Source: Arctopsyche grandis (Eukaryota; Arthropoda; Insecta; Trichoptera; Hydropsychidae). From it: 64,000 nt of DNA. The stretch is from assembly GCF_051622035.1 (NCBI RefSeq), contig NC_135365.1:11016001-11080000 (forward strand), read 5' to 3'. The notes under the pieces were generated by a model. The model was given only the letters and a program-made list of their open reading frames with translations. It searched no databases and was not told the origin of the DNA. Below are positions 12,532 to 22,675 of this stretch, one piece after another; the stretch's first letter is position 1; the number at the start of each line of letters is the position of its first letter. The translations under genes were made by a program, and so were the position numbers.

Positions 12532-13262
12532 ATTGAGAATACTTAAACCTATGCCAACAGTTTGTGCATGAACAAACTACATATTTCGTTTGTCATATTG
12601 TTATTTTATGTACACTATAACTGGTCAGATTGGTTCGTATATGAACAGACTAGTATGTTCATGAACGAACGAAATGTACACTTTGACCGTAACTCATACA
12701 TACATACATATACCTATTAAATCTGAAATTATAAAAAAAAAACGAAACGTTTACGACTTTTATGTAAATCCTAAATTTTTTGGCTTAGTGCTTTTATTAA
12801 TTCCAGATGAAAAAATCCCGTGAAATCGTCCTTGAACCCTAAAATTCAATCAACTTTTCCACTTGACCTGACCTCTAAACAAATCTTTCGTACGAAATAA
12901 TTCGATCACCCTAATCGTATATTAATATTTGTACAGTGTTTGTATATATAGCTATATTATATCTCAGACTTCAAATATGTAATTAATTTTTGATGCACAT
13001 ACATTTAAGAAAATTAATTTTTATTCCAGACTATTGGGAGAATAGTGCGATCTCAATGGTCCATATAAACAATATATGTATAGATAATACAAACGATAAA
13101 ATAACTATAATAAGAACGATGTAATAATGATGATTATAAATAATATCCAGATTATGAATAAAAATAATAATATAAATAATTAATGAATCAATGGACAAAT
13201 AATTTATGGTAGTCGGTGTAAGCAGTGTCATCCATCGAATATACAGTGATGAATAGGGTTAC
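12532..13262. other. AT-rich spacer upstream of a hAT MITE
   Basis: Short GTTCATGAAC-like palindromic words recur around 12590-12690. Otherwise simple AT-rich sequence with no supportable gene. Confidence 0.45.
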
Positions 13263-13270
13263 GCGATGAG

Positions 13271-13869
13271 TAGGGATTAAAATACCGGTATACCGGTAAA
13301 TCAGCAAAATTTGGCCATCATTGTCAAAATTATCACCATCACCATCGAAATTTGGCATTATTTTATCGCGAATTAATTGCATATACAGACATATTATTGC
13401 ATTAAAAATCGATGCAAATGGCGTATTGTGGATTAGATAGTTTGGAATTTCTTGATTTTCAGTATTAAATGTCCAAAAATATGCATTCGTAAGAGTGGCT
13501 AGTGGCTACGCTGATGCTTGCTTAATAGTAACAACACAGACAAACCAAATCGTAATTAATGAGATCAAACTGTTTTTACAATTGTGACCACAGCTTTCAA
13601 GTGGTCCAAACTTTAAATAAATAAATACGATTGGTTAAAACAAAAAAAAATATTATTTTTATTAATCATTACGAATGAACTTAGTATTTATGTCATTATT
13701 CACCTCACATTTATTTTTAATTATTTATGATTTAATTTGGGTAACCACATATGTACAGTTATCTAATCCACGATTTTTTAATTTACCGGTAAATACCGGT
13801 ATACCGATAGTGTGAAAAATTATTTACCGTTTACCAGTAAATGAAATTTTTTGGTAATTGCAATCCCTA
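13271..13869. mobile_element. hAT-type MITE with ATACCGGTAT motifs
   Basis: It starts TAGGGATTAAAATACCGG and ends, inverted, AATCCCTA. The neighbouring octamers GCGATGAG (13263-13270) and GAAATGAG (13870-13877) match at 6 of 8 positions, as expected for an ageing hAT duplication. Both subterminal regions contain TACCGGTATACCG. No coding capacity. Confidence 0.7.
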
Positions 13870-14020
13870 GAAATGAGTAGTCGTGGCAGCAAGAATATAA
13901 TTTGACGATACTGAAACACAATAACGTAGGAAGGCCGTTTTCATCCTGAGAATGGCCTCGAATTGATATTTTATACATTTTTTTTAGAAAGTTAATAAAC
14001 AATTTTGATCGCAACTGATT

Positions 14021-14064
14021 TTGGAATGCCTTTGAAGACAGCTATGTAGCTTCAGGCATTCCAA
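14021..14064. repeat. Imperfect hairpin
   Basis: TTGGAATGCCTTTGAAG and CTTCAGGCATTCCAA face each other across a 12-base loop. It lies in AT-rich sequence just before the Helitron cluster. Confidence 0.6.
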
Positions 14065-14539
14065 TGAAAATAAACTTCTGAAGAATAGTAACATTATGTG
14101 CTATTTAATCATATTATAGCTTTCTTTTTTTTCCCTTTCATTTGTTTATTTTGTAAATTTCAATTTCTTCTTATATTCTATTTTATAACCTTTTTCCAAT
14201 ATTTTAATACTATAGTTAAATTATGCAATGTTCTACATATTTTGTCATGTTATAGCCTTTATTCTTTTCTTTTTAAATTTGTTTTCCTTATATTTATCTT
14301 TTTCATTTTTTTTATAATTTTTGTAAAAATCTGTTATTGGACTCGGATGTTACATCTAATCTATAATTTGGAAAGAGACTTTGTATGTATGTATGTATCC
14401 TTGGTCGTCGTCGTCGTCTTCGTCGTCCGTAGATCGGTGACGTCATCGAACACGTGATTCGATTTTTTTTTTTTTTCGATCCATGGGCGCCGATTTTTTT
14501 TTTCGTTTCAATGGATTCACCCCCGCGGGGGCGCAAGGC

Positions 14540-15120
14540 GAGTAGCTTCATGGGGCCCCGCCAGGGGCGCCACAAGGGGCGCAGCCCCGTGGGGGCCCGG
14601 GGGGCCCAGCCTCATGGGGCGCAGCCCCATGGGGCTCAAAAGGGGGCGCCACAAGGGGCGCAGCCCCGTGGGGGCCCGGGGGGCCCAGCCTCATGGGGCG
14701 CAGCCCCATGGGGCTCAAAAGGGGGCGCCACGAGGGGCGCAGCCCCGTGGGGCCCCGGGGGGGCCCAGCCTCATGGGGCGCAGCCCCATGGGGCTCAAAA
14801 GGGGGCGCCACAAGGGGCGCAGCCCCGTGGGGCCCCGAAGGGGGCCCGGGGGGCCCAGCCTCATGGGGCGCAGCCCCATGGGGCTCAAAAGGGGGCGCCA
14901 CAAGGGGCGCAGCCCCGTGGGGCCCCGAATGGGGGCCCGGGGGGCCCAGCCTCATGGGGCGCAGCCCCATGGGGCTCAAAAGGGGGCGCCACAAGGGGCG
15001 CAGCCCCGTGGGGCCCCGAATGGGGGCCCGGGGGGCCCAGCCTCATGGGGCGCAGCCCCATGGGGCTCAAAAGGGGGCGCCACAAGGGGCGCAGCCCCGT
15101 GGGGCCCAGCCTCATGGGGC
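14540..15120. repeat. GC-rich tandem array 1 of Helitron A (79-91 bp units)
   Basis: The landmark CACAAGGGGCGCAGCCCC recurs at spacings of 79, 79, 80, 90, 91 and 91 bp, giving about seven units. The growth from 79 to 90 bp reflects an added CCGAAGGGGG-type block. Each unit contains GGGGCGCAGCCCC, a five-base stem with a GCA triloop. GC content is extreme against the AT-rich surroundings. Confidence 0.9.
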
Positions 15121-15790
15121 GCAAGCCCTAATAGGCATTAACTAAGGGGGGCGAAGCCCTAGACGGCAATTAATCATGGGGGCGCGGAGGGGCGAAGCCC
15201 TAAAAGGCAACTGATCATGGGGGCGAAGCCTTAGACGGCATTTAATCATGGGGGCGCGGAGGGGCGAAGCCCTAAAAGGCATTAACTAAGGGGGGCGAAG
15301 CCCTAAACGGCAATTAATCTTGGGGGCGCGGGGGGCGAAGCCCTAAAAGGCATTAACTAGGGGGGGCGAAGCCCTAGACGGCATTTAATCATGGGGGTGC
15401 GGAGGGGCGAAGCCCTAAAAGGCATTAACTAAGGGGGGCGAAGCCCGAAACGGCAATTAATCTTGGGGGCGCGGGGGGCGAAGCCCTAAAAGGCATTAAC
15501 TAAGGGGGGCGAAGCCCTAAACGGCAATTAATCTTGGGGGCGCGGGGGGCGAAGCCCTAAAAGGCATTAACTAGGGGGGGCGAAGCCCTAGACGGCATTT
15601 AATCATGGGGGTGCGGAGGGGCGAAGCCCTAAAAGGCATTAACTAAGGGGGGCGAAGCCCTAAACGGCAATTAATCTTGGGGGCGCGGGGGGCGAAGCCC
15701 TAAAAGGCAATTGCTCATGGGGCGTGGAGGGGCGAAGCCCTAGAAGGCAAAGGCTCAGGGGGGTGCCGAGGGCGAAGCCCTAGAAGGCAA
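15120..15790. repeat. GC-rich tandem array 2 of Helitron A (about 35-bp units)
   Basis: Alternating units centred on GGGGCGAAGCCCTA, separated by GGCATTAACTAAG, GGCAATTAATCTT or GGCATTTAATCAT linkers. Every unit contains GCGAAGC, a stem closed by a GAA triloop. Units alternate in a fixed order, forming higher-order repeats. Confidence 0.9.
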
Positions 15791-16229
15791 AAAAAAAATT
15801 TGATTTTTTTTTTGATCTTTTAAAATTTTTTTTTTGATTTTTTTTTTGATTTTTTTTTATTTTTTTTTTATTTTTTTTAAAAATTTTTTTTTAAATTTTT
15901 TTTCAAAATTTTTTTTTAAAATTTAAAATTTTTTTTTTTTTTTAATTTAAATTAGCTTAGTCATGTTTAAGCGGTTTATATTATAAACACTGAGCGAAGC
16001 CGGGTAATACAGCTAGTCTAATCTATATCTAATCTATAATTTGGAAAGAGACTTTGTATGTATGTAAATATCCTTGGTCGTCGTCGTCGTCGTCGTCGTC
16101 CGTAGATCGGTGACGTCATCGAACACGTGATTCGATTTTTTTTTTTTTCGATCCATGGGCGCCGATTTGTTTTTTTCGATTCAATGGATTCACCCCCGCG
16201 GGGGCGCAAAGCGAGTAGTTTCATGGGGC

Positions 16230-16700
16230 CCCGCCAGGGGCGCCACAAGGGGCGCAGCCCCGTGGGGCTCAAAAGGGGGCGCCACAAGGGGCGCAGCCCA
16301 GTGGGGCCCCGAAGGGGGCCCGGGGGGCCCAGCCTCATGGGGCGCAGCCCCATGGGGCTCAAAAGGGGGCGCCACAAGGGGCGCAGCCCCGTGGGGCCCC
16401 GAAGGGGGCCCGGGGGGCCCAGCCTCATGGGGCGCAGCCCCATGGGGCTCAAAAGGGGGCGCCACAAGGGGCGCAGCCCCGTGGGGCCCCGAAGGGGGCC
16501 CGGGGGGCCCAGCCTCATGGGGCGCAGCCCCATGGGGCTCAAAAGGGGGCGCCACAAGGGGCGCAGCCCCGTGGGGCCCCGAAGGGGGCCCGGGGGGCCC
16601 AGCCTCATGGGGCGCAGCCCCATGGGGCTCAAAAGGGGGCGCCACAAGGGGCGCAGCCCCGTGGGGCCCCGAAGGGGGCCCGGGGGGCCCAGCCTCATGG
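16230..16700. repeat. Homogeneous 90-bp tandem array in Helitron B
   Basis: CGGGGGGCCCAGCCTCATGG recurs at 16321, 16411, 16501, 16591 and 16681, an exact 90-bp period with virtually no divergence. Because 90 is a multiple of three, stop-free frames of 150-230 codons appear on both strands (Gly/Ala/Pro-rich). These are repeat artefacts with no gene signals. Confidence 0.92.
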
Positions 16701-17865
16701 GGCGCAAGCCCTAATAGGCATTAACTAAGGGGGGCGAAGCCCTAGACGGCAATTAATCATGGGGGCGCGGAGGGGCGAAGCCCTAAAAGGCAACTGATCA
16801 TGGGGGCGAAGCCTTAGACGGCATTTAATCATGGGGGCGCGGAGGGGCGAAGCCTTAGACGGCATTTAATCATGGGGGCGCGGAGGGGCGAAGCCCTAAA
16901 AGGCATTAACTAAGGGGAGCGAAGCCCTAAACGGCAATTAATCTTGGGGGCGCGGGGGGCGAAGCCCTAAAAGGCAACTGATCATGGGGGCGAAGCCTTA
17001 GACGGCATTTAATCATGGGGGCGCGGAGGGGCGAAGCCCTAAAAGGCATTAACTAAGGGGGGCGAAGCCCTAAACGGCAATTAATCTTGGGGGCGCGGGG
17101 GGCGAAGCCCTAAAAGGCAACTGATCATGGGGGCGAAGCCTTAGACGGCATTTAATCATGGGGGTGCGGAGGGGCGAAGCCCTAAAAGGCATTAACTGAG
17201 GGGGGCGAAGCCCTAAACGGCAATTAATCTTGGGGGCGCGGGGGGCGAAGCCCTAAAAGGCAACTGATCATGGGGGCGAAGCCTTAGACGGCATTTAATC
17301 ATGGGGGCGCGGAGGGGCGAAGCCCTAAAAGGCATTAACTAAGGGGGGCGAAGCCCTAAACGGCAATTAATCTTGGGGGCGCGGGGGGCGAAGCCCTAAA
17401 AGGCAACTGATCATGGGAGCGAAGCCCTAGACGGCATTTAATCATGGGGGCGCGGAGGGGCGAAGCCCTAAAAGGCATTAACTAAGGGGGGCGAAGCCCT
17501 AAACGGCAATTAATCTTGGGGGCGCGGGGGGCGAAGCCCTAAAAGGCAACTGATCATGGGAGCGAAGCCCTAGACGGCATTTAATCATGGGGGCGCGGAG
17601 GGGCGAAGCCCTAAAAGGCATTAACTAAGGGGGGCGAAGCCCTAAACGGCAATTAATCTTGGGGGCGAAGCCCTAAAAGGCATTAACTAAGGGGGGCGAA
17701 GCCCTAGACGGCATTTAATCATGGGGGTGCGGAGGGGCGAAGCCCTAAAAGGCATTAACTAAGGGGGGCGAAGCCCTAAACGGCAATTGCTCATGGGGCG
17801 TGGAGGGGCGAAGCCCTAGAAGGCAAAGGCTCAGGGGGGCGCCGAGGGCGAAGCCCTAGAAGGCA
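16700..17865. repeat. Higher-order GCGAAGC array in Helitron B (about 142-bp super-unit)
   Basis: The landmark GGCATTAACTAAGGGG recurs about every 142 bp from about 17044 to 17614. Each super-unit holds four GCGAAGC subunits with distinct linkers (CATTAACTAAG, CAATTAATCTT, CAACTGATCAT, CATTTAATCAT). The ordered linkers show amplification of a four-unit block and not single-unit slippage. Confidence 0.85.
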
Positions 17866-17999
17866 AAAAAAAAATTTGATTTTTTTTTTTGATTTTTTAA
17901 AATTTTTTTTTTTATTTTTTTTTTTATTTTTTTTTTATTTTTTTTTTATTTTTTTTTTTTTGATTTTTTTTTTATTTTTTTTTTATTTTTTTCGGCGAG

Positions 18000-18680
18000 G
18001 GCGAGCCTCATGGGGCGCAGCCCCATGGGGCTCAAAAGGGGGCGCCACAAGGGGCGCAGCCCCGTGGGGCCCCGAAGGGGGCCCGGGGGGCCCAGCCTCA
18101 TGGGGCGCAGCCCCATGAGGCTCAAAAGGGGGCGCCACAAGGGGCGCAGCCCCGTGGGGCCCCGAAGGGGGCCCGGGGGGCCCAGCCTCATGGGGCGCAG
18201 CCCCATGGGGCTCAAAAGGGGGCGCCACAAGGGGCGCAGCCCCGTGGGGCCCAGCCTCATGGGGCGCAAGCCCTAATAGGCATTAACTAAGGGGGGCGAA
18301 GCCCTAGACGGCAATTAATCATGGGGGCGCGGAGGGGCGAAGCCCTAAAAGGCAACTGATCATGGGGGCGAAGCCTTAGACGGCATTTAATCATGGGGGC
18401 GCGGAGGGGCGAAGCCCTAAAAGGTATTAACTAAGGGGGGCGAAGCCCTAAACGGCAATTAATCTTGGGGGCGCGGGGGGCGAAGCCCTAAAAGGCATTA
18501 ACTTAGGGGGGCGAAGCCCTAGACGGCTTTTAATCATGGGGGCGCGGAGGGGCGAAGCCCTAAAAGGCAACTGACCATGGGGGCGAAGCCCTAAACGGCA
18601 ATTGCTCATGGGGCGTGGAGGGGCGAAGCCCTAGAAGGCAAAGGCTCAGGGGGGCGCCGAGGGCGAAGCCCTAGAAGGCA
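18000..18680. repeat. Second set of GC arrays in Helitron B
   Basis: It starts abruptly after a T-tract (GGCGAGGGCGAGCCTCATGG). Two and a half 90-bp units (18010-18260) are followed by GCGAAGC subunits to 18680. The order matches elements A and B, but no 5' terminus precedes it. Confidence 0.85.
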
Positions 18681-18911
18681 AAAAAAAATTTTGATTTTTT
18701 TTTTTTGATTTTTTTTAATTTTTTTTTTGATTTTTTTTTTTGATTTTTTTTTTTGATTTTTTTTTTGATTTTTTTTTATTTTTTTTTTATTTTTTTTTAA
18801 ATTTTTTTTTTTAATTTTTAAATTTTTTTTTTTTTTTTTAATTAAATTAGCTTAGTCATGTTTAAGCGGTTTATATTATAAACACTGAGCGAAGCCGGGT
18901 AATACAGCTAG

Positions 18912-19540
18912 TATATTATATATTTACTATTTGTTTTTTTTATACATATGTTGTCTGTTGTCTGTTGATTTTTCCTGTTGTCTGTTGATACATCCTGTTG
19001 TCTGTTGATTTTTCAATAAAATAAAATTATCTAATGTTGAAATGAAACTAATATAAAACCTTTAAAAAAATACCAAACACTTAAAGCGAACATTCCCCGC
19101 TAAATTACAAAGACGGCCCACCTAAGAATTCCCAACTTCCCGTTGACCAAATCCGTGTACATTTCTAAAACAAAGCATAGCATACTTTATTTTTACATAC
19201 CTCCTTTACGTTTCACTTACGATTACAATTCAGGAAAAAGTTTGCCTCTTATCCGATCGTTTTCGTACTTTGCCAAATTGCTCATTTTGGTCATCAATAT
19301 AAGTAAATGGAGCCTCCGCCATTACGATAGAGATAAAATATCGTATAAGAAGCATTTCAGGTCCGAAGATTTTTAATCTCGGTGAAAATTGGTAGTCATT
19401 AATTTTATACATAGATGGCGGTAGTAAAAAAAATATTGGTGTTTTTATTCAAAATAATAATTTTTTATAACTTTTCCCATCTAAATCATATTTAAAATCA
19501 AAATCACTAACGAGTCTTAGTTTTTAGTTTATCTTACAAC
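18912..19540. other. Spacer containing a segment shared with 37560-37645
   Basis: The stretch at about 19190-19275 (from CTTTACGTTTCACTTACG to TTATCCGATCGTTTTC) recurs almost unchanged at about 37562-37645, ahead of a second-family Helitron. TTGTCTGTTGATT-type short tandem repeats occur at 18955-19015. No gene. Confidence 0.6.
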
Positions 19541-20165
19541 TCGAAGAAATTGATCAAAGCGACAACAATTTTCCTCGCAGTTTAAGGAAAATTGTTTCCT
19601 TCCTGATGAGTTTCCCTCAAATAGTTCGAGCCACATCCAATTAATTCTCAAGCAATTAGACCACGAAGACTACTTCCAAACGGAAGTCAAACAATACGGG
19701 GCGAATCCTCATCGGCTAATCGAAATCGCGGCGACGTAACCGCGCCGCGCTCGATACTTCCCCCGAAACCCTTTGATATAAAACCACAGAGAGGGTTGAC
19801 AGACCCACTACCCTTGGATGAGGACCAAACTGGGCCAGGGGTTGGGCAGCCTTGAGCCCGTGTCCTTGGCTTAGTGCGTCACGAGCGTAATATGGCCGCG
19901 CGCCCCGGGGATCAATAAGGCGGGCGTGAATAGGCACCCGTTCCCAAATCGCACTACTTGCACACTAAAATTTATTTCTCAACTGATTTATTACCGTTTT
20001 TTCAATCGACAGCGTGTAAAGGTAACCTTTAAGAGGCCCCGTGCGTAACCCTTTGCCCGCGTGCTGGACGTAGGCGTAAATACCCCGGCCCACGCTTAGC
20101 TACGCAAGTACAACCCTCCCCCCCAAGCAATTACGTTAAATTTACATTCGCTTTATTTAGGGAGA
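19540..20165. other. GC-richer segment of unknown origin
   Basis: About 600 bases of balanced, complex sequence (for example GGGGCGAATCC and GCGCGCCCCGGGG) interrupt AT-rich DNA. There is no convincing frame, and it is not recognisable as rRNA from memory. It could be a retroelement LTR or leader, or an old regulatory region. Confidence 0.4.
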
Positions 20166-20181
20166 GGCGGAAGTGCTCGAT

Positions 20182-20213
20182 CTTGAATTATATATTATTA
20201 TATATAATTCAAG
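20182..20213. repeat. Perfect palindrome, 13-bp stem
   Basis: CTTGAATTATATA and TATATAATTCAAG surround six bases. Purely AT-driven palindromes are common here, but the CTTG/CAAG ends make this one less trivial. Confidence 0.7.
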
Positions 20214-20330
20214 GTGCTCCAAGTGTTTGAGAGCCGTAAATTATTTTCCATTATCCAAATTATCAAGTGTTTTTAGAAGGATTGAGTGTTCTCGAATTCA
20301 ATATCTCTTCTCTTAATAAAATAAAATAAA

Positions 20331-20828
20331 GCAGTTTGGCTTAATGGTAGCGTATATATTTAGCACCACTGAGGTCGAAGGCTAGAGTCCTCGTCAAACT
20401 GCTGGTTAGGTTTGGGGGTTTTGTGACTCCAAATCGATCGTTTCTCTATCAGAGTTTGCCAATTTTTTCTGATCATTGTTGAAACGGTTCCTGAAAGATT
20501 CGTATTAGATCATTTCCTGTTGTCACAAAATCTGTGTGTATAATTTGAAAAAATTATGCACAGTCTGAAATCTATAGATATCTCTATAGACATCTCTATA
20601 ATTTCGTGTTTATTATATGTATAAAAATTGTAATAATAATTGTACACAAAAATCTAAAAATAATCCATAGATGTCTCTATGATTATTATTTCTGTACTGA
20701 TTAATTGTTGTATGCTATGTATTCTGATTGTATATGTATTATTGTATTTCTGACCGTTATCGTACACTCGTCGCATTGGAGCGATCTGTAATGACGAATG
20801 TATATTGATTGTAGCAATAAAATAAAAT
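20331..20828 (+). mobile_element. tRNA-derived SINE, divergent copy
   Basis: The tRNA-like head has an A-box-like TGGCTTAATGG and a weak B box (GGCTAGAGTCC). The body motif CAGAGTTTGCCAATTT...GTTGAAACGGTTCC is shared with the SINE copies at 21820, 22223, 28836, 30887 and 50860. The 3' half differs from those copies. It ends in AATAAAATAAAATT, immediately before a small Helitron. Confidence 0.7.
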
Positions 20829-20829
20829 T

Positions 20830-21049
20830 AAAATATAATTTCGAAAGAGACTTTGTATGTACATATGTACGTTTGTTTGGTTCGTAAAATCCGTGACGTT
20901 CAATTTAATGTAAAAACAAATCAATATTCAAATAAATTTAAATAAAATAAAACTATTCAAGTAAATGTAATAAAATGTTTACTATTAGATTGGCCATGTT
21001 TAAGTGGTTTATATTACAAATACTGAGCGAAGCCGGGTAAAAACACTAG
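20830..21049 (+). mobile_element. Short Helitron of family 1, about 220 bp
   Basis: The 5' part AATTTCGAAAGAGACTTTG matches the elements at 14360 and 16033. The 3' part CTGAGCGAAGCCGGGTAA...CACTAG ends with CTAG at 21046-21049, followed by T. It lacks the GC arrays entirely, so it may show the minimal mobile form. Confidence 0.75.
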
Positions 21050-21282
21050 TATTATATATAAATATGTGTACTTTATATATTAGAGATCAGGGCTACCCAA
21101 TCAGCCGATTGTGGCGTGCTTTTAAGTTAATCTTCTAAAAAATTGTACATATTTTGAAAAATCTAACATGAAATATAGATCTATAGAAAAACCTAACCTG
21201 AAATATATAGTGTTTGTTGTTTTATAATTTTATACATTAAAATGTATGTATTGTTTAGGCTCTACGCATTTTGCCGAATCTA

Positions 21283-21482
21283 CATTTTTTGATATCATCA
21301 TTATTACATTCACCATCCACTGTTGGACGAAAGCCTCTCCAACACCCTTTCATTCGCCTTTGTTTTGCACAACTCTCATCCATCTTACCCAGCTCATCTC
21401 TTATGTACATATCCTCCTTTATTTTCACTTTAAAATCTCTTGGGTACCATTCCAGCACTTTTTTGTCCACCTTTAGTTCATT
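21283..21482 (-). pseudogene. 3' fragment of an RTE-type retrotransposon
   Basis: On the minus strand the sequence reads KKVLEWYPR, then diverges, then GFRPTVDG. It ends in a short ATC-rich tail, matching the C-terminus and 3' end of the RTE at 60147-63110. It is a 5'-truncated dead copy. Confidence 0.75.
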
Positions 21483-21819
21483 CTATTAGCTATTCATTCT
21501 CTCCACTACATTTATTCAGTATTATAAATTCAGATATACGAAATTCTTTGTTTGATTAACACCTTATCCTACATATATTTACGATTGTATTTTTCATCGT
21601 ATACGTAATCCCGACTATTGCCTAATATGAACAAATTCAATGATCCCATTAATAATATAATATTTTATCCAATGTAGTATTTACTATGTCCCCATTTTTG
21701 TTTTCTTTGTTATTTTTTGCCAGCAGTAAATTGCTTGAAAACTATGCGGCAAACACAAAAATGATCGGGTCTCAACGTGTTAATATGTTCCGTAATGTGT
21801 ATGTACAGCATCCGTCTCC

Positions 21820-22107
21820 AGTATCACATAACCGAGAGGTTACCGGGTTCGATCCCGTGCTAATATTTAATGCTGCTGGTCAGACTTGGATATTTGTGGC
21901 TCCAAGTCGATCGTTTCCTATCAGAGTTTGCCAATTTATCTGATTTCAATGTTGAAACGGTTCCTCCATCAAAATTGGCAAAAGCCATCCTACCCAGTAT
22001 GTCACCAATATCTGAATTTGATTAAATCAAATAACAATATGTAAAAAATTATGTACAAGTCTAAATCCATAGATGTCTGCATTGGGATTTACCTGTTAGG
22101 CCTTTCT
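21820..22107 (+). mobile_element. SINE copy, tail-truncated
   Basis: It has B box GGTTCGATCCC, body TATCAGAGTTTGCCAATTTATC and tail CATTGGGATTTACCTGTTAGG. It is interrupted or deleted between the mid-body and the 3' end. It runs into the TA repeat. Confidence 0.75.

Positions 22108-22675
<568 letters not shown>

Larger units (their letters stand above)
14360..16016 (+). mobile_element. Helitron-like element A, non-autonomous, GC-array-bearing
   Basis: The 5' end is TCTATAATTTGG, preceded by A. The 3' end, CACTGAGCGAAGCCGGG...CAGCTAG, is followed by T. TC...CTAG between A and T is the Helitron signature. Order inside: 5' unique segment, (TCG)n, a TGACGTCA box (14438-14445) and CACGTG (14451-14456), T-tracts, GC array 1 (about 14540-15120), GC array 2 (about 15120-15790), A/T homopolymers (15790-15945), then the 70-base 3' end. 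No Rep/helicase frame is present, so it would depend on a partner. The long in-frame peptides in the arrays are by-products of the repeats. Confidence 0.8.
16033..18911 (+). mobile_element. Helitron-like element B, 16 bp downstream of element A
   Basis: The same TCTATAATTTGG start lies 16 bases after the CTAG end of element A, and the same terminal CACTGAGCGAAGCCGGG...CTAG closes it. TGACGTCA (16111-16118) and CACGTG (16124-16129) are conserved. Inside are array 1 (16230-16700), array 2 (16700-17865), an A/T tract (17865-17993), a second array 1/array 2 set (18000-18680) without a new 5' end, another A/T tract, and the 3' end. The duplicated interior suggests a nested or recombined third copy lacking its 5' terminus. 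No replicase frame. Confidence 0.78.

Noticed and set aside
14454..15145. Long Gly/Ala/Pro-rich frames (150-225 codons) on both strands
   Set aside because: Frames are open in several phases and both strands because array units are often multiples of three. They have no start context, introns or domain, so they are repeat artefacts.
16018..16724. Frames of 151-229 codons in the 90-bp array
   Set aside because: Same cause: an exact 90-bp period gives a 30-residue peptide repeat in any stop-free phase.
14540..18690. CRISPR array
   Set aside because: Units are contiguous with short shared linkers rather than unique spacers; eukaryotic context; Helitron ends enclose them.
19540..20165. Ribosomal RNA fragment
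   Set aside because: GC content fits, but no rRNA core sequence could be recognised.
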